Part shown: piece after piece, positions 34,379-43,299 of the stretch
How positions within the stretch are numbered: the stretch's first letter is position 1
Layout of the letters: each line of letters begins with the position of its first letter
Assembly (NCBI RefSeq): GCF_033100135.1
Contig: NZ_CP136920.1
Coordinates: 1,798,001-1,862,000, forward strand
Reading direction: 5' to 3'
DNA length: 64,000 bases
Origin: Rubellicoccus peritrichatus
Lineage (GTDB): Bacteria > Verrucomicrobiota > Verrucomicrobiia > Opitutales > Cerasicoccaceae
The notes under the pieces: model-generated
What the model was told of the DNA's origin: nothing
The model's database searches: none
Seen by the model: only the letters and a program-made list of their open reading frames with translations
Made by a program: the position numbers and the translations under genes

Positions 34379-34975
34379 TCAATTGTTCGCCTCTATGGCC
34401 AGATGGATATAGGGAATGTTGGTCAGGTTGGTTACCACATCCAGCTTTACATCTTTGAAGTGCTCTGAAATGAGTTCAGCATACTGTTCCGGATGCCTGA
34501 TGTATTCCCCACGGTCTTTTGACATCAGCCAGTGGCTTAGTTTGGACTGATGCCTCAAGTAACATGGTTCGAGCGCTACAAAGCGACCTCTTTGCTTAAG
34601 ATTTTGTTTGGCGAGTTTCATGACGGCAGTCACCTGCTCATCAGTCAAGTGGTGCAGTAAGCCAACACAGAAAAAAATGTCGCATGGAAATGAAGGCATC
34701 ACACTGAGGTCGTCGCCTTCAATGACGTGAAAGTGATAATTGGGAAACCGTTCCTTGGCCTGGGCAATATAGGAAGGACTAATGTCGTAGCCAAAGTAAT
34801 CTTTAACTTCGGGGATCAAGTTGAGGATAGATCCGGTTCCGCAACCTGCCTCGTAAAGGGTGGCACCTTTGTCAGCTTTTAGCAGTTTGTGCGTGTACCA
34901 TTGCCGAAGATTGTTGGCACCTGCAGCCCATTGGAAAAAGTCGTAAATGAAGGCAAAACTGAGAAATTGTTTCAT
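34379..34975 (-). CDS. Class I SAM-dependent methyltransferase
   Basis: 198 aa. SAM-binding motif I is ATLYEAGCGTGSILNLIPE, the acidic residue for ribose binding follows in YFGYDISPSYIAQA, and motif IV-like CDIFFCVGLLHHLTD is present. It overlaps the GT2 gene upstream by 4 bases (ATGA) and precedes the GT39 gene by 38. In this operon it probably methylates a sugar, lipid carrier or glycan end; the true acceptor cannot be read from sequence. Confidence 0.88.
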   Translation of the reverse strand: MKQFLSFAFIYDFFQWAAGANNLRQWYTHKLLKADKGATLYEAGCGTGSILNLIPEVKDYFGYDISPSYIAQAKERFPNYHFHVIEGDDLSVMPSFPCDIFFCVGLLHHLTDEQVTAVMKLAKQNLKQRGRFVALEPCYLRHQSKLSHWLMSKDRGEYIRHPEQYAELISEHFKDVKLDVVTNLTNIPYIHLAIEANN

Positions 34976-35922
34976 TGGTTTGTGTCAGTCTTTGGCTTGG
35001 AGACGTTGGCATCATCAATGATTATGTATGGCGGGCGATGCCGCGATTCGTCAAAAGTCCTCCATAGGTATTCTGCCACAATACCCAGCATCAGAAGTTG
35101 AATGCCGGAGAGGAAAACGATCAGTGTGATTATTGAAGCCCAGCCACTTATGCCCGTCAGTCCCATTGCCGCGCGGACGGCAACAAAGCCCCCGTAGAGA
35201 AACCCTAGAGTGGAGAAGAGGAACCCAAAGTATGTCACTAATCTTATGGGGAAGAATGAAAAGGCGACAAAACTATCGACGAAAAGTTTGATCTTCTTTC
35301 CGAGAGTCCATCGTGATCGACCGCGTTTTCTTTCATGGCGATGGTATGGAACAAAAGTTTGAGGAAAACCAGTCCACAGAATTAGCCCGAAGATAGAAGT
35401 ATTTTTTTCTGCAATACCTGTAATGGCATCAATCACTTTGCGATCAATCAGGCAGAGGTCCAGGCCCGTGGTCGGCATATTAGGCAGCGCAAATTTACGC
35501 ATCAGTGAAGAATAGATTTTTGAAAAAACTCCAGCCAGAATACCATCGTCGCGCTGTTCGCGAGTCCCCCAGACTATATAGTGACCTTGCTTCCACTCTT
35601 CGACCATTTTCAAGACTGTCTCAGGGGGGTCTTGGAGATCCGCAGCGAGATATGCAGCGGCATCACCGGTGCAATTTGAAAAGCCTGCAAGAAGTGCTGC
35701 ATGGCTGCCGAAGTTTCTGGCAAACCGGATCACTTTTATCCGTGGATCTTTTAATGACTGTTCTTGAAGAAAATGAAATGTCTGATCAGTCGAACCGTCA
35801 TCAACGAATATTAGTTCAAGAGATATGCCTGGCTCTTGCTTGAAGGTTGCATCAATGACATCCAACAAGTTGGGGAGATTATCGCGCTCATTCAGGACGG
35901 GTATGATAAGGCTTAGCTTCAT
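34972..35922 (-). CDS. Polyprenyl-phosphate glycosyltransferase (GT2, ArnC/DPM-like)
   Basis: 316 aa. GT-A domain with LIIPVLNERDNLPNLL, FVDDGSTDQTFHFL, RFARNFGSHAALLAG and the catalytic region AADLQDPPE, followed by two C-terminal membrane helices (about 228-250 and 262-288). This is the ArnC/GtrB/DPM1 pattern: it moves a sugar from its nucleotide to undecaprenyl phosphate. The product would feed the GT39 enzyme two genes downstream. It overlaps its neighbours by 4 bases on both sides. Confidence 0.92.
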   Translation of the reverse strand: MKLSLIIPVLNERDNLPNLLDVIDATFKQEPGISLELIFVDDGSTDQTFHFLQEQSLKDPRIKVIRFARNFGSHAALLAGFSNCTGDAAAYLAADLQDPPETVLKMVEEWKQGHYIVWGTREQRDDGILAGVFSKIYSSLMRKFALPNMPTTGLDLCLIDRKVIDAITGIAEKNTSIFGLILWTGFPQTFVPYHRHERKRGRSRWTLGKKIKLFVDSFVAFSFFPIRLVTYFGFLFSTLGFLYGGFVAVRAAMGLTGISGWASIITLIVFLSGIQLLMLGIVAEYLWRTFDESRHRPPYIIIDDANVSKPKTDTNQ

Positions 35923-36563
35923 GATTTCGGATGCGCTGGGTTTCCGATAATGACTTGGTCTCCGGGAAAAGACTTAGTAACAACCGAGCCCATGCCGACC
36001 AGTGTCTTATCACCAATTGAGATATTTTCTCTAAAAACGCTATTAGAGCCAAGGTAGCAGTTACTGCCGATATGGCATCCACCCGATATGCATACACCTA
36101 CTGCAAGTGAAGTATAGTCTTCTACGATGGAATGGTGAGACACACAGGCATTTTGAAGCAGGAAGCAGTGGTTGCCCACCTTTGCAAATGCGCCGACCGA
36201 TGCATTCGCCAGTAAGACTGTGCCATTGCCTATTTCTGCGTGACGGGAAACCTGCGCTTTGGGATGAATGATTGTTGCCCAGCGATTATTGTCAGGGCAT
36301 ACTTTATTGATGAGCTCACGTTTTATTGAGTAGGATGTGGGGCTGCCAATTCCATTGACGAAAAATGCCTCTGCGAATTTCGGGCCATCTTCAAGTTTAC
36401 CGAGGACTGGATAACCACAAACATCGGACCCGGCTAAGTCGGGGGAATCATCAAGGAATCCGATCAAGCTCATGCTCCCACCATTGCTTTGAATTGCTTC
36501 AACGGTGTCGGCGATGTCGATGCAATTTCCATTACAACCGACAATGATCAGGTTTTGCTTCAT
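35919..36563 (-). CDS. PglD/NeuD-like sugar O/N-acetyltransferase
   Basis: 214 aa. N-terminal Rossmann-like part (LIIVGCNGNCIDIADTVE), then left-handed beta-helix repeats with the catalytic histidine in NACVSHHSIVEDY and the closing VVTKSFPGDQVIIGNPAH. Members acetylate the amino group of a nucleotide amino sugar. It directly follows two DegT aminotransferases (9-base gap), so it probably acetylates the amine one of them installs. It is a different protein from the PglD-like one at 21090, with low similarity by eye. Confidence 0.88.
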   Translation of the reverse strand: MKQNLIIVGCNGNCIDIADTVEAIQSNGGSMSLIGFLDDSPDLAGSDVCGYPVLGKLEDGPKFAEAFFVNGIGSPTSYSIKRELINKVCPDNNRWATIIHPKAQVSRHAEIGNGTVLLANASVGAFAKVGNHCFLLQNACVSHHSIVEDYTSLAVGVCISGGCHIGSNCYLGSNSVFRENISIGDKTLVGMGSVVTKSFPGDQVIIGNPAHPKS

Positions 36564-36572
36564 CTATCCGGC

Positions 36573-37682
36573 TCAGAAAAATTTATGGATACTGTTAGAA
36601 ACTCGCTCGATTTGCTCAATGGTTAATTCGGGAAAGAGAGGGAGAGACAGGCATTCTTTAGCCAGTTTCTCAGTTATTGGGAATTCACCTTCACTATAGC
36701 CCAGATATTCAAATGCCGCCTGCAGGTGGAGAGGGATGGGGTAGTGGAGGCCTGTCATGATTCCCTCATCCTTAAGCGCTTGAGCGAGCTTATCACGCTC
36801 AGGTGTTTCAATAACAAAAAGGTGCCATGCGCTTGATGAGTCTTCTGGTTCTTGAGGTAAGCCGATTGGCAGGCCTGAGAGCAGTTCTCGATATTTTTTC
36901 GCGTGTTTGGATCGTGCTTCGTTCCATGCTCTGAGACGCTTTAGTTTGATGCGCAGCATTGCGGCTTGAATGCTGTCCATCCGATAGTTGTAGCCTAGTT
37001 CATCGTGGTGGTAGCGTTCTGGCTGGCTATGGTTTCTCAGGCGTCGCGCGCGTTCGGCAATGTCACTGCTTTCAGTTAATAATGCACCACCTTCGCCAAG
37101 TGCTCCAAGATTCTTGCCAGGATAAAAACTGAAGCATGATGCGGCTCCAAACGCGCCAACTTGCCTGTCTTTGTAGGTGGCGCCATGAGCCTGGGCGGCG
37201 TCTTCAATCACAGGTATGTTATGGCGATCGGCAATCTCCATAATGTAGTTCATGTCAGCCGGCATTCCATATAAATGAACCGGTATTATTGCTTTGGTCC
37301 GCGGTGTAATTGCATTCTCCAATTGCTTCGGATTCATCGTCCGGCGGATTGGATCGATATCAACAAAGACGGGTTTCGCGTTGACGTAGAGAATTGCCCA
37401 GGCCGTTGAGACGAAAGTCATTGGAACTGTTATGACTTCATCGCCCTCCTTGATGTCGAGGCAGTGTAGTGCCAAATGAAGAGCACTTGTTCCGCTGTTC
37501 ACACTGACGCAGTGGCTTGCCTTGCTCCATTCAGCAAACTCCTTTTCAAAGGCCAGCGTCTCTGGTCCTTGGCAATAGGCCGTTGAATCTGCAATTCGCT
37601 TAAATGCCTCAACTGCATCTTCACGTATGCTGTCATACTGTTTGCCGATATCGAGAAATGGAATAGGCTGTCTCGTGGTCAT
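36573..37682 (-). CDS. DegT/DnrJ/EryC1/StrS sugar aminotransferase (WbpE/DesI-like)
   Basis: 369 aa PLP enzyme that aminates a keto-sugar nucleotide using glutamate. The PLP-lysine motif is FSFYPGKNLGALGEGGALL; other blocks are HCVSVNSGTSALHLALHCL, VPMTFVSTAWAILYVNAKPVF, VHLYGMPADMN and VIEDAAQAHGAT. The KNLGALGEGG form is typical of 3-aminotransferases of the WbpE/QdtB/DegT group. It overlaps the second aminotransferase by 4 bases. Together with the Gfo/Idh and WbpD-like genes upstream in the operon it suggests a 3-amino sugar. Confidence 0.93.
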   Translation of the reverse strand: MTTRQPIPFLDIGKQYDSIREDAVEAFKRIADSTAYCQGPETLAFEKEFAEWSKASHCVSVNSGTSALHLALHCLDIKEGDEVITVPMTFVSTAWAILYVNAKPVFVDIDPIRRTMNPKQLENAITPRTKAIIPVHLYGMPADMNYIMEIADRHNIPVIEDAAQAHGATYKDRQVGAFGAASCFSFYPGKNLGALGEGGALLTESSDIAERARRLRNHSQPERYHHDELGYNYRMDSIQAAMLRIKLKRLRAWNEARSKHAKKYRELLSGLPIGLPQEPEDSSSAWHLFVIETPERDKLAQALKDEGIMTGLHYPIPLHLQAAFEYLGYSEGEFPITEKLAKECLSLPLFPELTIEQIERVSNSIHKFF

Positions 37683-38821
37683 GCTTGGGTAATCTTTGAA
37701 AGTGTATTGATGACATGCTCTTGCTGATCTTCTGTCATTTGTGGAAAAAGTGGAATGATCATTGAAGAATCCTGAGCGCGCTCTGACTCAGTTAGAGGCT
37801 GAGTGATTCTATGGTCTGCGTAGGCGGGCTCACGATGTGCGCACATGATGCCGCGTCGCGTTGCGATTCCGTGATCCAGCATTTTTTGCATCGTTTGTTT
37901 CAAATCGCAATGGTCAGGCAGGCGTACGCAATAGCTTTGCCAATTGCTTTTGGCCCATGCTGGTTCTACTGGGGGGCTGACCCCTTTCAGGTGTTCTTCG
38001 TAGTTGGAGGCAAGAAGTCTTCTGCGCTCAATGATCCAGGGCAGACGTTTGAGCTGCTCTCGTCCTACTGCAGCTTGCAGGTCTGTCATTCGATAGTTGT
38101 AACCCACGATTGGGTAACTCTCAAAAATGACCTCATTGGATTTATGTCGAGCCTGGTCAGACACGCTCATCCCATGTTGGCGAAGCAGGCGAAGTTGGGC
38201 ATCGAATGCACTGTCACGTGTAGTCAGCATGCCTCCGTCACCAGTTGTCAGAATCTTTCTGGGATGAAGTGAAAAACAACTGACATTACCTATCGGATAA
38301 CCCACATGCCTCCATTCATCCTGCCATAGTATCTGGCTCCCCATTGCGCATGCGCTATCTTCTACGACTGCAAGGCCATGACGATTGGCGATCTCCATTA
38401 TCGCTTGCATGTCACAGGGCATCCCCATCTGATGGACGGCAAGTATGGCCGTGGTTTGCTCTGTGATGGCAGACTCGATTTTCTTCGGATCGATGTTAAA
38501 TGTCGCTGGCTCAATATCGACAAAGACCGGTTTGGCGCCACAGTGTTGAATCGCGTTTGCAGTCGCGATGTATGAGTGACTGACGGTGATCACTTCGTCT
38601 TGAGGTTTCACACCAACGACAAGAAGTCCAAGATGGAGAGCAGCTGTGCAGTTGGATACCGCACAGGCGAAAGGCGACTCGGTTGCACCAGCCCATTCTT
38701 CCTCAAATTTTTTTACTTCAGGACCTTGAGTGACCCATCCACTGCTGAGACAACGATGAACCGCATCGGACTCCTCTTGCCCAAGTAGCGGTGTTGTTAA
38801 TGGGACGGAAAATGAGGTCAC
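37679..38821 (-). CDS. DegT/DnrJ/EryC1/StrS sugar aminotransferase (perosamine-synthase-like)
   Basis: 380 aa. The PLP lysine lies in CFSLHPRKILTTGDGGMLTT, the HPRKxxTTGxGG form common in 4-aminotransferases such as perosamine synthase or PglE-type enzymes. Also ACAVSNCTAALHLGLLVVG, VSHSYIATANAIQHCGAKPVF and VVEDSACAMGSQ. A second aminotransferase in the same operon, of a different subtype, points to two amino groups on one sugar or to two amino sugars. It overlaps the epimerase gene by 4 bases. Confidence 0.92.
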   Translation of the reverse strand: MTSFSVPLTTPLLGQEESDAVHRCLSSGWVTQGPEVKKFEEEWAGATESPFACAVSNCTAALHLGLLVVGVKPQDEVITVSHSYIATANAIQHCGAKPVFVDIEPATFNIDPKKIESAITEQTTAILAVHQMGMPCDMQAIMEIANRHGLAVVEDSACAMGSQILWQDEWRHVGYPIGNVSCFSLHPRKILTTGDGGMLTTRDSAFDAQLRLLRQHGMSVSDQARHKSNEVIFESYPIVGYNYRMTDLQAAVGREQLKRLPWIIERRRLLASNYEEHLKGVSPPVEPAWAKSNWQSYCVRLPDHCDLKQTMQKMLDHGIATRRGIMCAHREPAYADHRITQPLTESERAQDSSMIIPLFPQMTEDQQEHVINTLSKITQA

Positions 38822-39825
38822 GATTTCGGCTGTTCCCAGTTGAAGACGCTTTCCTCTTTCAACATTTCGACAGGGTCACGTCCAGAGTCTCGATACCATT
38901 GTAACAACCGCTTTAACCCTTCGCCCAAGGATACCTTGGGTTGATAGCCAATGAGGCTCTGGGCTTTGCTCATGTCAGCATAAAGGCGTAGAACATCACC
39001 TGGCCGAGGGTTCTCATAGACGATTGAAGATTGGGTTCCGCTGCAGATGCTTTTTATTTCAGCTGCTAATGTATTGATCGATAGCTCTTCACCGTAGCCG
39101 AGGTTGATTGTTTCACCAATCGTTGCATCTGAAAATCCAATTTTGATGATACCTGCAGCAGTATCTGAGACGTAGGTGAAATCCCGTGTTTGTTCACCGT
39201 CTCCAAAAACGATCAAGGGTTCATTAGTCATTGCTCGCAGCAGGAACTTCGGAATGACTTCACCGCTGTCTCCTTCATGGTGGCAACGAGGGCCATAAGT
39301 GTTGAAAGGGCGCACTACTGTAGTCGGGTAATCGTAGGTCCTGTGGTATGCCCTGGTGTAACATTCACCCGCCAGTTTTGATGCACCGTATACGGTCATG
39401 GGCAGCGTCGGATGAGTCTCTGGTTGAGGCACTGAGATAGCCGTGCCGTAAACCTCTGAGCTGGATACATAGACAAACCTTTCGACTTCCAATGATCGGG
39501 CCAGGCGAAGTAGCTCAAGTGTCGCAGTTGCGTTGACCTCATGATTCTCCATCGGTGAATGAATCGAGTGGCGAACGCCGAGACATGCGAGATGAAAGAC
39601 CAGGTCAGCACCGGTCAGGATGCTTCGCATACTTTCAGTGTCTCTGATGTCTACGGTCTTAAGCTCAAACTGATCACTGGTTATATCCTTGAGATTTGAT
39701 TCAGAGCCATTCGTCAGGTTGTCGACTGCTGTTACATCGAACCCTTCCGAGACCAATTGATTGACCACTTCTGAGCCGATAAATCCAGCTCCTCCAGTCA
39801 CTACTATGCGCTTAACTTTAGACAT
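38818..39825 (-). CDS. NAD-dependent nucleotide-sugar epimerase/dehydratase
   Basis: 335 aa extended SDR. Dinucleotide motif VTGGAGFIGSEVVNQLV, LVFHLACLGVRHS, catalytic Ser/Thr in VYVSSSEVYGTA, and the YxxxK pair in VYGASKLAGECYTRAYH; VVRPFNTYGPRCH and FGDGEQTRDFTYVSDTA are typical of the UDP-glucose epimerase/dTDP-glucose dehydratase group. Sequence alone does not separate a 4-epimerase from a 4,6-dehydratase; the latter would make the 4-keto substrate for the downstream aminotransferase. An acidic residue for the dehydratase step is not obvious. Confidence 0.88.
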   Translation of the reverse strand: MSKVKRIVVTGGAGFIGSEVVNQLVSEGFDVTAVDNLTNGSESNLKDITSDQFELKTVDIRDTESMRSILTGADLVFHLACLGVRHSIHSPMENHEVNATATLELLRLARSLEVERFVYVSSSEVYGTAISVPQPETHPTLPMTVYGASKLAGECYTRAYHRTYDYPTTVVRPFNTYGPRCHHEGDSGEVIPKFLLRAMTNEPLIVFGDGEQTRDFTYVSDTAAGIIKIGFSDATIGETINLGYGEELSINTLAAEIKSICSGTQSSIVYENPRPGDVLRLYADMSKAQSLIGYQPKVSLGEGLKRLLQWYRDSGRDPVEMLKEESVFNWEQPKS

Positions 39826-39861
39826 GTCTTGCTAATGAATTTATGAAAGGTGTCGGAAGTG

Positions 39862-40884
39862 TTAAACGGCTTCTGGCGAGCCATTGTTTTTCAGTGATTT
39901 ATTGGCAGCTTCCAGAATTTGAAGTACCCTTAATCCTGCGTGCCCATCAGTTTCAGGAACCTCCTTGTTCAGTATGCAGGAGATGAAGTGACTCGTTTCA
40001 AGCTTCAGTGCTTCTTCAGGTGAAATATGTGGGGCAGCCATGTCTCCAATTCTGTAGTCGATACGCGCTTTTTGAGGTTCGTTACTCGGTTCCTTTTGAA
40101 GATCGGCGCCACTGTCATAAATCTTAATCTTTTCACTCGGCTCCAGGTCATCATAAACAATCATTTTCTTGTCGCCTCCAAGAATGGTTCTTCGGATTTT
40201 TACCGGAGATAACCAGTTAAGATGAAAATGCGCGACAAAGTCGTCTTCAAAGAAGCAGGTTAGGTAGGCGACGTCTTCATGTTGTCCTGCGAAGTGTGCC
40301 AATCCTGTTGCGGATACCGAAGTAGGGTGTTTGCCCAGGGCATAATCCATGATTGCCAGGTCATGAACAGCGAGGTCCCAGAGAACGTTGGTATCATGCT
40401 GGAATCTGCCTAGATTGATTCTTACAGAGTCGTAATACAATGGTTTTCCCAGATCGCCTTCCTGGACCAATTTACGAATTCTTCGAACTGCCGGTGTGTA
40501 GGCAAAAGTGTGGTCCACCATGAGAATCAACTCTTTCTCACTAGCGACATTGATGAGTTCCTGGGCCTGGGCAGAGGAAGAAGCAATTGGCTTTTCTACC
40601 AGGACGTGTTTGCCTGCTTGAAGCGCATCCAATGCGAGCGGATAGTGCGATGAAACCGGAGTCGCAATGACGATGGCATCAATATCATCGCGCGTCATGA
40701 GTTCCTTGCTGTCCAAGGTCGTTTCCAGATGCGGATATTGACTCTTTAATGATGCCAGGCGGCCTGCATCCTGATCGCAGATCGCAATGAGATTGGATTG
40801 CGGCTGTGAAACGAAATTCCTGATTAAGTTTGGCCCCCAATAGCCACAGCCTATCAGGGCTACATTGACAGAGTTTGGTTGCAT
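39862..40884 (-). CDS. Gfo/Idh/MocA oxidoreductase (WlbA/WbpB-like)
   Basis: 340 aa. NAD motif VALIGCGYWGPNLIRNF, catalytic-lysine motif HVLVEKPIASSSAQAQEL, and DHTFAYTPAVRRIRKLV followed by LWDLAVHDLAIMDYALG, the pattern of sugar 3-dehydrogenases such as WlbA/WbpB. It probably oxidises C3 of a UDP-HexNAc (or its uronate) so that the aminotransferase at 36573 can introduce a 3-amino group. It is followed by the epimerase after 36 bases and preceded by the WbpD-like gene by 23. Confidence 0.9.
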   Translation of the reverse strand: MQPNSVNVALIGCGYWGPNLIRNFVSQPQSNLIAICDQDAGRLASLKSQYPHLETTLDSKELMTRDDIDAIVIATPVSSHYPLALDALQAGKHVLVEKPIASSSAQAQELINVASEKELILMVDHTFAYTPAVRRIRKLVQEGDLGKPLYYDSVRINLGRFQHDTNVLWDLAVHDLAIMDYALGKHPTSVSATGLAHFAGQHEDVAYLTCFFEDDFVAHFHLNWLSPVKIRRTILGGDKKMIVYDDLEPSEKIKIYDSGADLQKEPSNEPQKARIDYRIGDMAAPHISPEEALKLETSHFISCILNKEVPETDGHAGLRVLQILEAANKSLKNNGSPEAV

Positions 40885-40907
40885 TTTTTACGACTCTTTT
40901 AAGGTTG

Positions 40908-41366
40908 TTATTTGATTTGGGCAGGAACTCCGACGACCAGTTTTTCCGCAGGGACGTCTTTTGTGACGACAGCTCCTGCTCCTACCTGCGCATTTTCTCC
41001 AATTCGGACGCCACATAGGATGGTTGCTCCACTTCCAATCGATGCGCCACGCCCCACATGCGTGGGAATGATGCTCCAGTCGGCTTCTGTCTGAAGTTCC
41101 CCTGTGTTTGTCGTTGCCTGAGGATATTTGTCATTGGTGAAGGTCACTCCATGACCAATAAAGACTTCATCCTCTATCGTAACTCCTTCACAGACAAAGG
41201 TATGTGATGAAATTTTGCATCTGTTTCCCACCGAGGCATTCTTCTGGATCTCAACAAAGGTGCCGATTTTACTTTCGTTACCAATTGTGCATCCATACAG
41301 GTTCACTAAGTCAGGATGATGAATGACGACTCCCTGGCCGAGCTTTACGTCGTTACTGATTGGCAT
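40908..41366 (-). CDS. Hexapeptide N-acetyltransferase (WlbB/WbpD-like)
   Basis: 152 aa left-handed beta-helix protein. GVVIHHPDLVNLYGCTIGN, GTFVEIQKNASVGNRCKISS, and the diagnostic EVFIGHGVTFTNDKYPQAT match WlbB/WbpD-type UDP-3-amino-sugar acetyltransferases; the C-terminus ends VVTKDVPAEKLVVGVPAQI. It is the first gene of the nine-gene minus-strand operon and, with the WlbA-like and WbpE-like genes, completes the usual oxidise/aminate/acetylate trio for a 2,3-diacetamido sugar. No UDP-GlcNAc 6-dehydrogenase (WbpA) is present, so a uronate is not proven. Confidence 0.92.
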   Translation of the reverse strand: MPISNDVKLGQGVVIHHPDLVNLYGCTIGNESKIGTFVEIQKNASVGNRCKISSHTFVCEGVTIEDEVFIGHGVTFTNDKYPQATTNTGELQTEADWSIIPTHVGRGASIGSGATILCGVRIGENAQVGAGAVVTKDVPAEKLVVGVPAQIK

Positions 41367-41540
41367 AGAGTATTTCTAAACAGAAAGTGAGGTTTGTCTT
41401 AGCTCCTGAAACGGCAGAATTAACTCCTGAGTCAAAGGGCGGAGCAAGACCAAAATACCGTTGCGATGTTTTGAATTGTCGCGATTGTGCCTTTCTCTAG
41501 ACTGTAATTTGCTAGGCAAAATAGCCTAAACTCTAATGAG

Positions 41541-42248
41541 ATGTTAAAAGCGGCACCAACTAAGTCACAGATAATTGTACTGATTTGCCTTCTGGGAGTC
41601 ATTTCCGTGGTGGGCTTATATGTCTTTTATTCCTATGTGGATATGGCTCAGGTTGATGAAGTACTGGGTCAGGCCATGGAGGTGCTTGCTGAATTACACC
41701 CAGTGGTGTTTTTCCTTATCATTGCCCTGTTGCCTCTTTTCGGCTGTCCATTGAGTCCACTTTTGATTGCCGCAGGAGTGATCTATGGCCCTTACATGGG
41801 CTTACTTATTGGAATTGTTGGCCTGGCCTTCAATGATGCTATTGGCTATTGGCTGGCTTCCAGTGTTTTTCGTCGGTGGATTGAAGCGTTTATTGAGAAG
41901 CGTGGTTGGCGTATTCCAATGATCCCGGATGCGGAAGCTGCAAAAGTTGTTGCGATCTTTCGTCTGACGCCTGGATTCCCCTTGCCAGCCCAGAGCTATT
42001 TGCTCGGTTTGGCCAGAGTGCCGTTTTTTACCTATATGTGGGTCTCATTGCTTGCTCAGCTCATCCCGGCTTCAGGTTTTGTCATTACAGGTGGATCCAT
42101 ATTTGAAGGCAGCTGGGGCCTTATTTTCATTGGAGTCTCATTGATTGTCGTGATGGCTTTGGCGGCAAAAGTGGCCTTGAAGTATTATGGGAAACAACAG
42201 TTCCTGCAGCCTGAAGCAGCAAATCCCGATGCCATCAATGCCGACTAA
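41541..42248 (+). CDS. TVP38/TMEM64 (DedA-superfamily) membrane protein
   Basis: 235 aa with about five membrane segments (roughly 13-33, 50-95, 135-165, 170-190, 195-215). Conserved features: ALLPLFGCPLSPLLIAAG, GPYMGLLIGIVGLAFNDAIGYWL, and FRLTPGFPLPAQSYLLGLARVP followed by TYMWVSLLAQLIPAS. Family knowledge: DedA-superfamily proteins include transporters that recycle undecaprenyl phosphate or scramble lipids; this member's role is unproven. It is divergent from the amino-sugar operon, with 174 bases between. A link to lipid-carrier recycling is only suggestive. Confidence 0.88.
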   Translation: MLKAAPTKSQIIVLICLLGVISVVGLYVFYSYVDMAQVDEVLGQAMEVLAELHPVVFFLIIALLPLFGCPLSPLLIAAGVIYGPYMGLLIGIVGLAFNDAIGYWLASSVFRRWIEAFIEKRGWRIPMIPDAEAAKVVAIFRLTPGFPLPAQSYLLGLARVPFFTYMWVSLLAQLIPASGFVITGGSIFEGSWGLIFIGVSLIVVMALAAKVALKYYGKQQFLQPEAANPDAINAD

Positions 42249-42308
42249 CCGTTACTCTCTTTAGCAGGCTTTTGTTGGAGTTAATTTAAAGCTCTTCGTC
42301 GATTTTAG

Positions 42309-43082
42309 TTACTTCAGTTTTCTGTAAATGTAGGTTTCGATCGGCATAAAATACTTCCTCAAAGGCCGTAAGGGAGAGTATATCCATCTGAGGCGGATCA
42401 GAGAAAGCCCCATGGAGAGACTGGTTCGGGTAAGCCTGACAGAAGAACCTGCTTTGTCTTCCCAGGTAGTTGGGATTTCTATTATCTTTCCGCCTTTTTT
42501 ATGTATGATGAAGAGCAGATTGACGTCGAAAGCCATGTCGGCGATGACCAGGTCTTCAAGGTTGTGTTTTATTACCTCTGAACGAAAAACCTTCGCTCCG
42601 CATTGTGTATCTTTCATGCCGAGCTGAAAGAAGATGTTCACCAGCACATTAAAAATTCGGGAAAAAATACGCCTTTTACGACTTTGAGCCTTCAGTATCC
42701 TCGACTCTGGAAGCCAGCGTGAAGCAACAGCGATATCGTAGTGCTCTGTAGCTTCCACCAGTTCGTAAAATGAGTTTGGCGGGGTTGCTCCATCTGCGTC
42801 CGTAAAACCAATCAGCTTTGCGTTTTTTGCGCTATGAAGGCCTTCTATGATTGCGCCTCCTTTACCGATAGGATTTTCAAACTCCAGGAACCTGACCCGC
42901 GGTTCCTTTTTTGCAACAAGATCGACTTCATCACGTGTGTTGTCACTGCAGTTATTCAAGACAACTAAAATGCTCCAGGCATAACGACTCTGTTTGGCGA
43001 AGAATCCAGCGTAACTTTCGAGCGTTGCACGAATTCGCTCCTGCTCATTATAGGCAGGTATGATGATAATGAGATCATTCAT
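42309..43082 (-). CDS. Glycosyltransferase family 2 (ALG5/DPM-like)
   Basis: 257 aa GT-A protein without a clear membrane tail. LIIIIPAYNEQERIRATLESY, VVLNNCSDNTRDEVD, LEFENPIGKGGAIIEGLHSA, and the metal-binding FTDADGATPPNSFYEL followed by VASRWLPES resemble dolichyl-phosphate glucosyltransferase-type enzymes. QCGAKVFRSEVI is also typical of this branch. It probably loads a sugar on a polyprenyl phosphate or onto a glycan. It is convergent with the DedA-like gene and a separate unit from the operon at 32463-41366. Confidence 0.9.
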   Translation of the reverse strand: MNDLIIIIPAYNEQERIRATLESYAGFFAKQSRYAWSILVVLNNCSDNTRDEVDLVAKKEPRVRFLEFENPIGKGGAIIEGLHSAKNAKLIGFTDADGATPPNSFYELVEATEHYDIAVASRWLPESRILKAQSRKRRIFSRIFNVLVNIFFQLGMKDTQCGAKVFRSEVIKHNLEDLVIADMAFDVNLLFIIHKKGGKIIEIPTTWEDKAGSSVRLTRTSLSMGLSLIRLRWIYSPLRPLRKYFMPIETYIYRKLK

Positions 43083-43299
43083 TGATCCGATTGTGCACTG
43101 TCAGTAGCAATCATTTGATTTCGACATGAGCTAATTTGAAAACACAGCCTAATCTGCGAACATGCGATTGGCTTTGCAAGCTGATGTTTGGCCCATCATT
43201 GGATGGCTTAATTTGTCGTTCTGTTGGGAGCTTGTTCTTCGTTAGTGTTTCTTTGATTGTAGTTACGCAAATCGCTGTAATGATGGTTCTGGAATATTT

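Noticed and set aside
41513-41528. TAGGC-N6-GCCTA inverted repeat just before the DedA-like gene
   Set aside because: Arms of five bases are expected by chance at this scale and there is no second copy nearby, so I did not call an operator.
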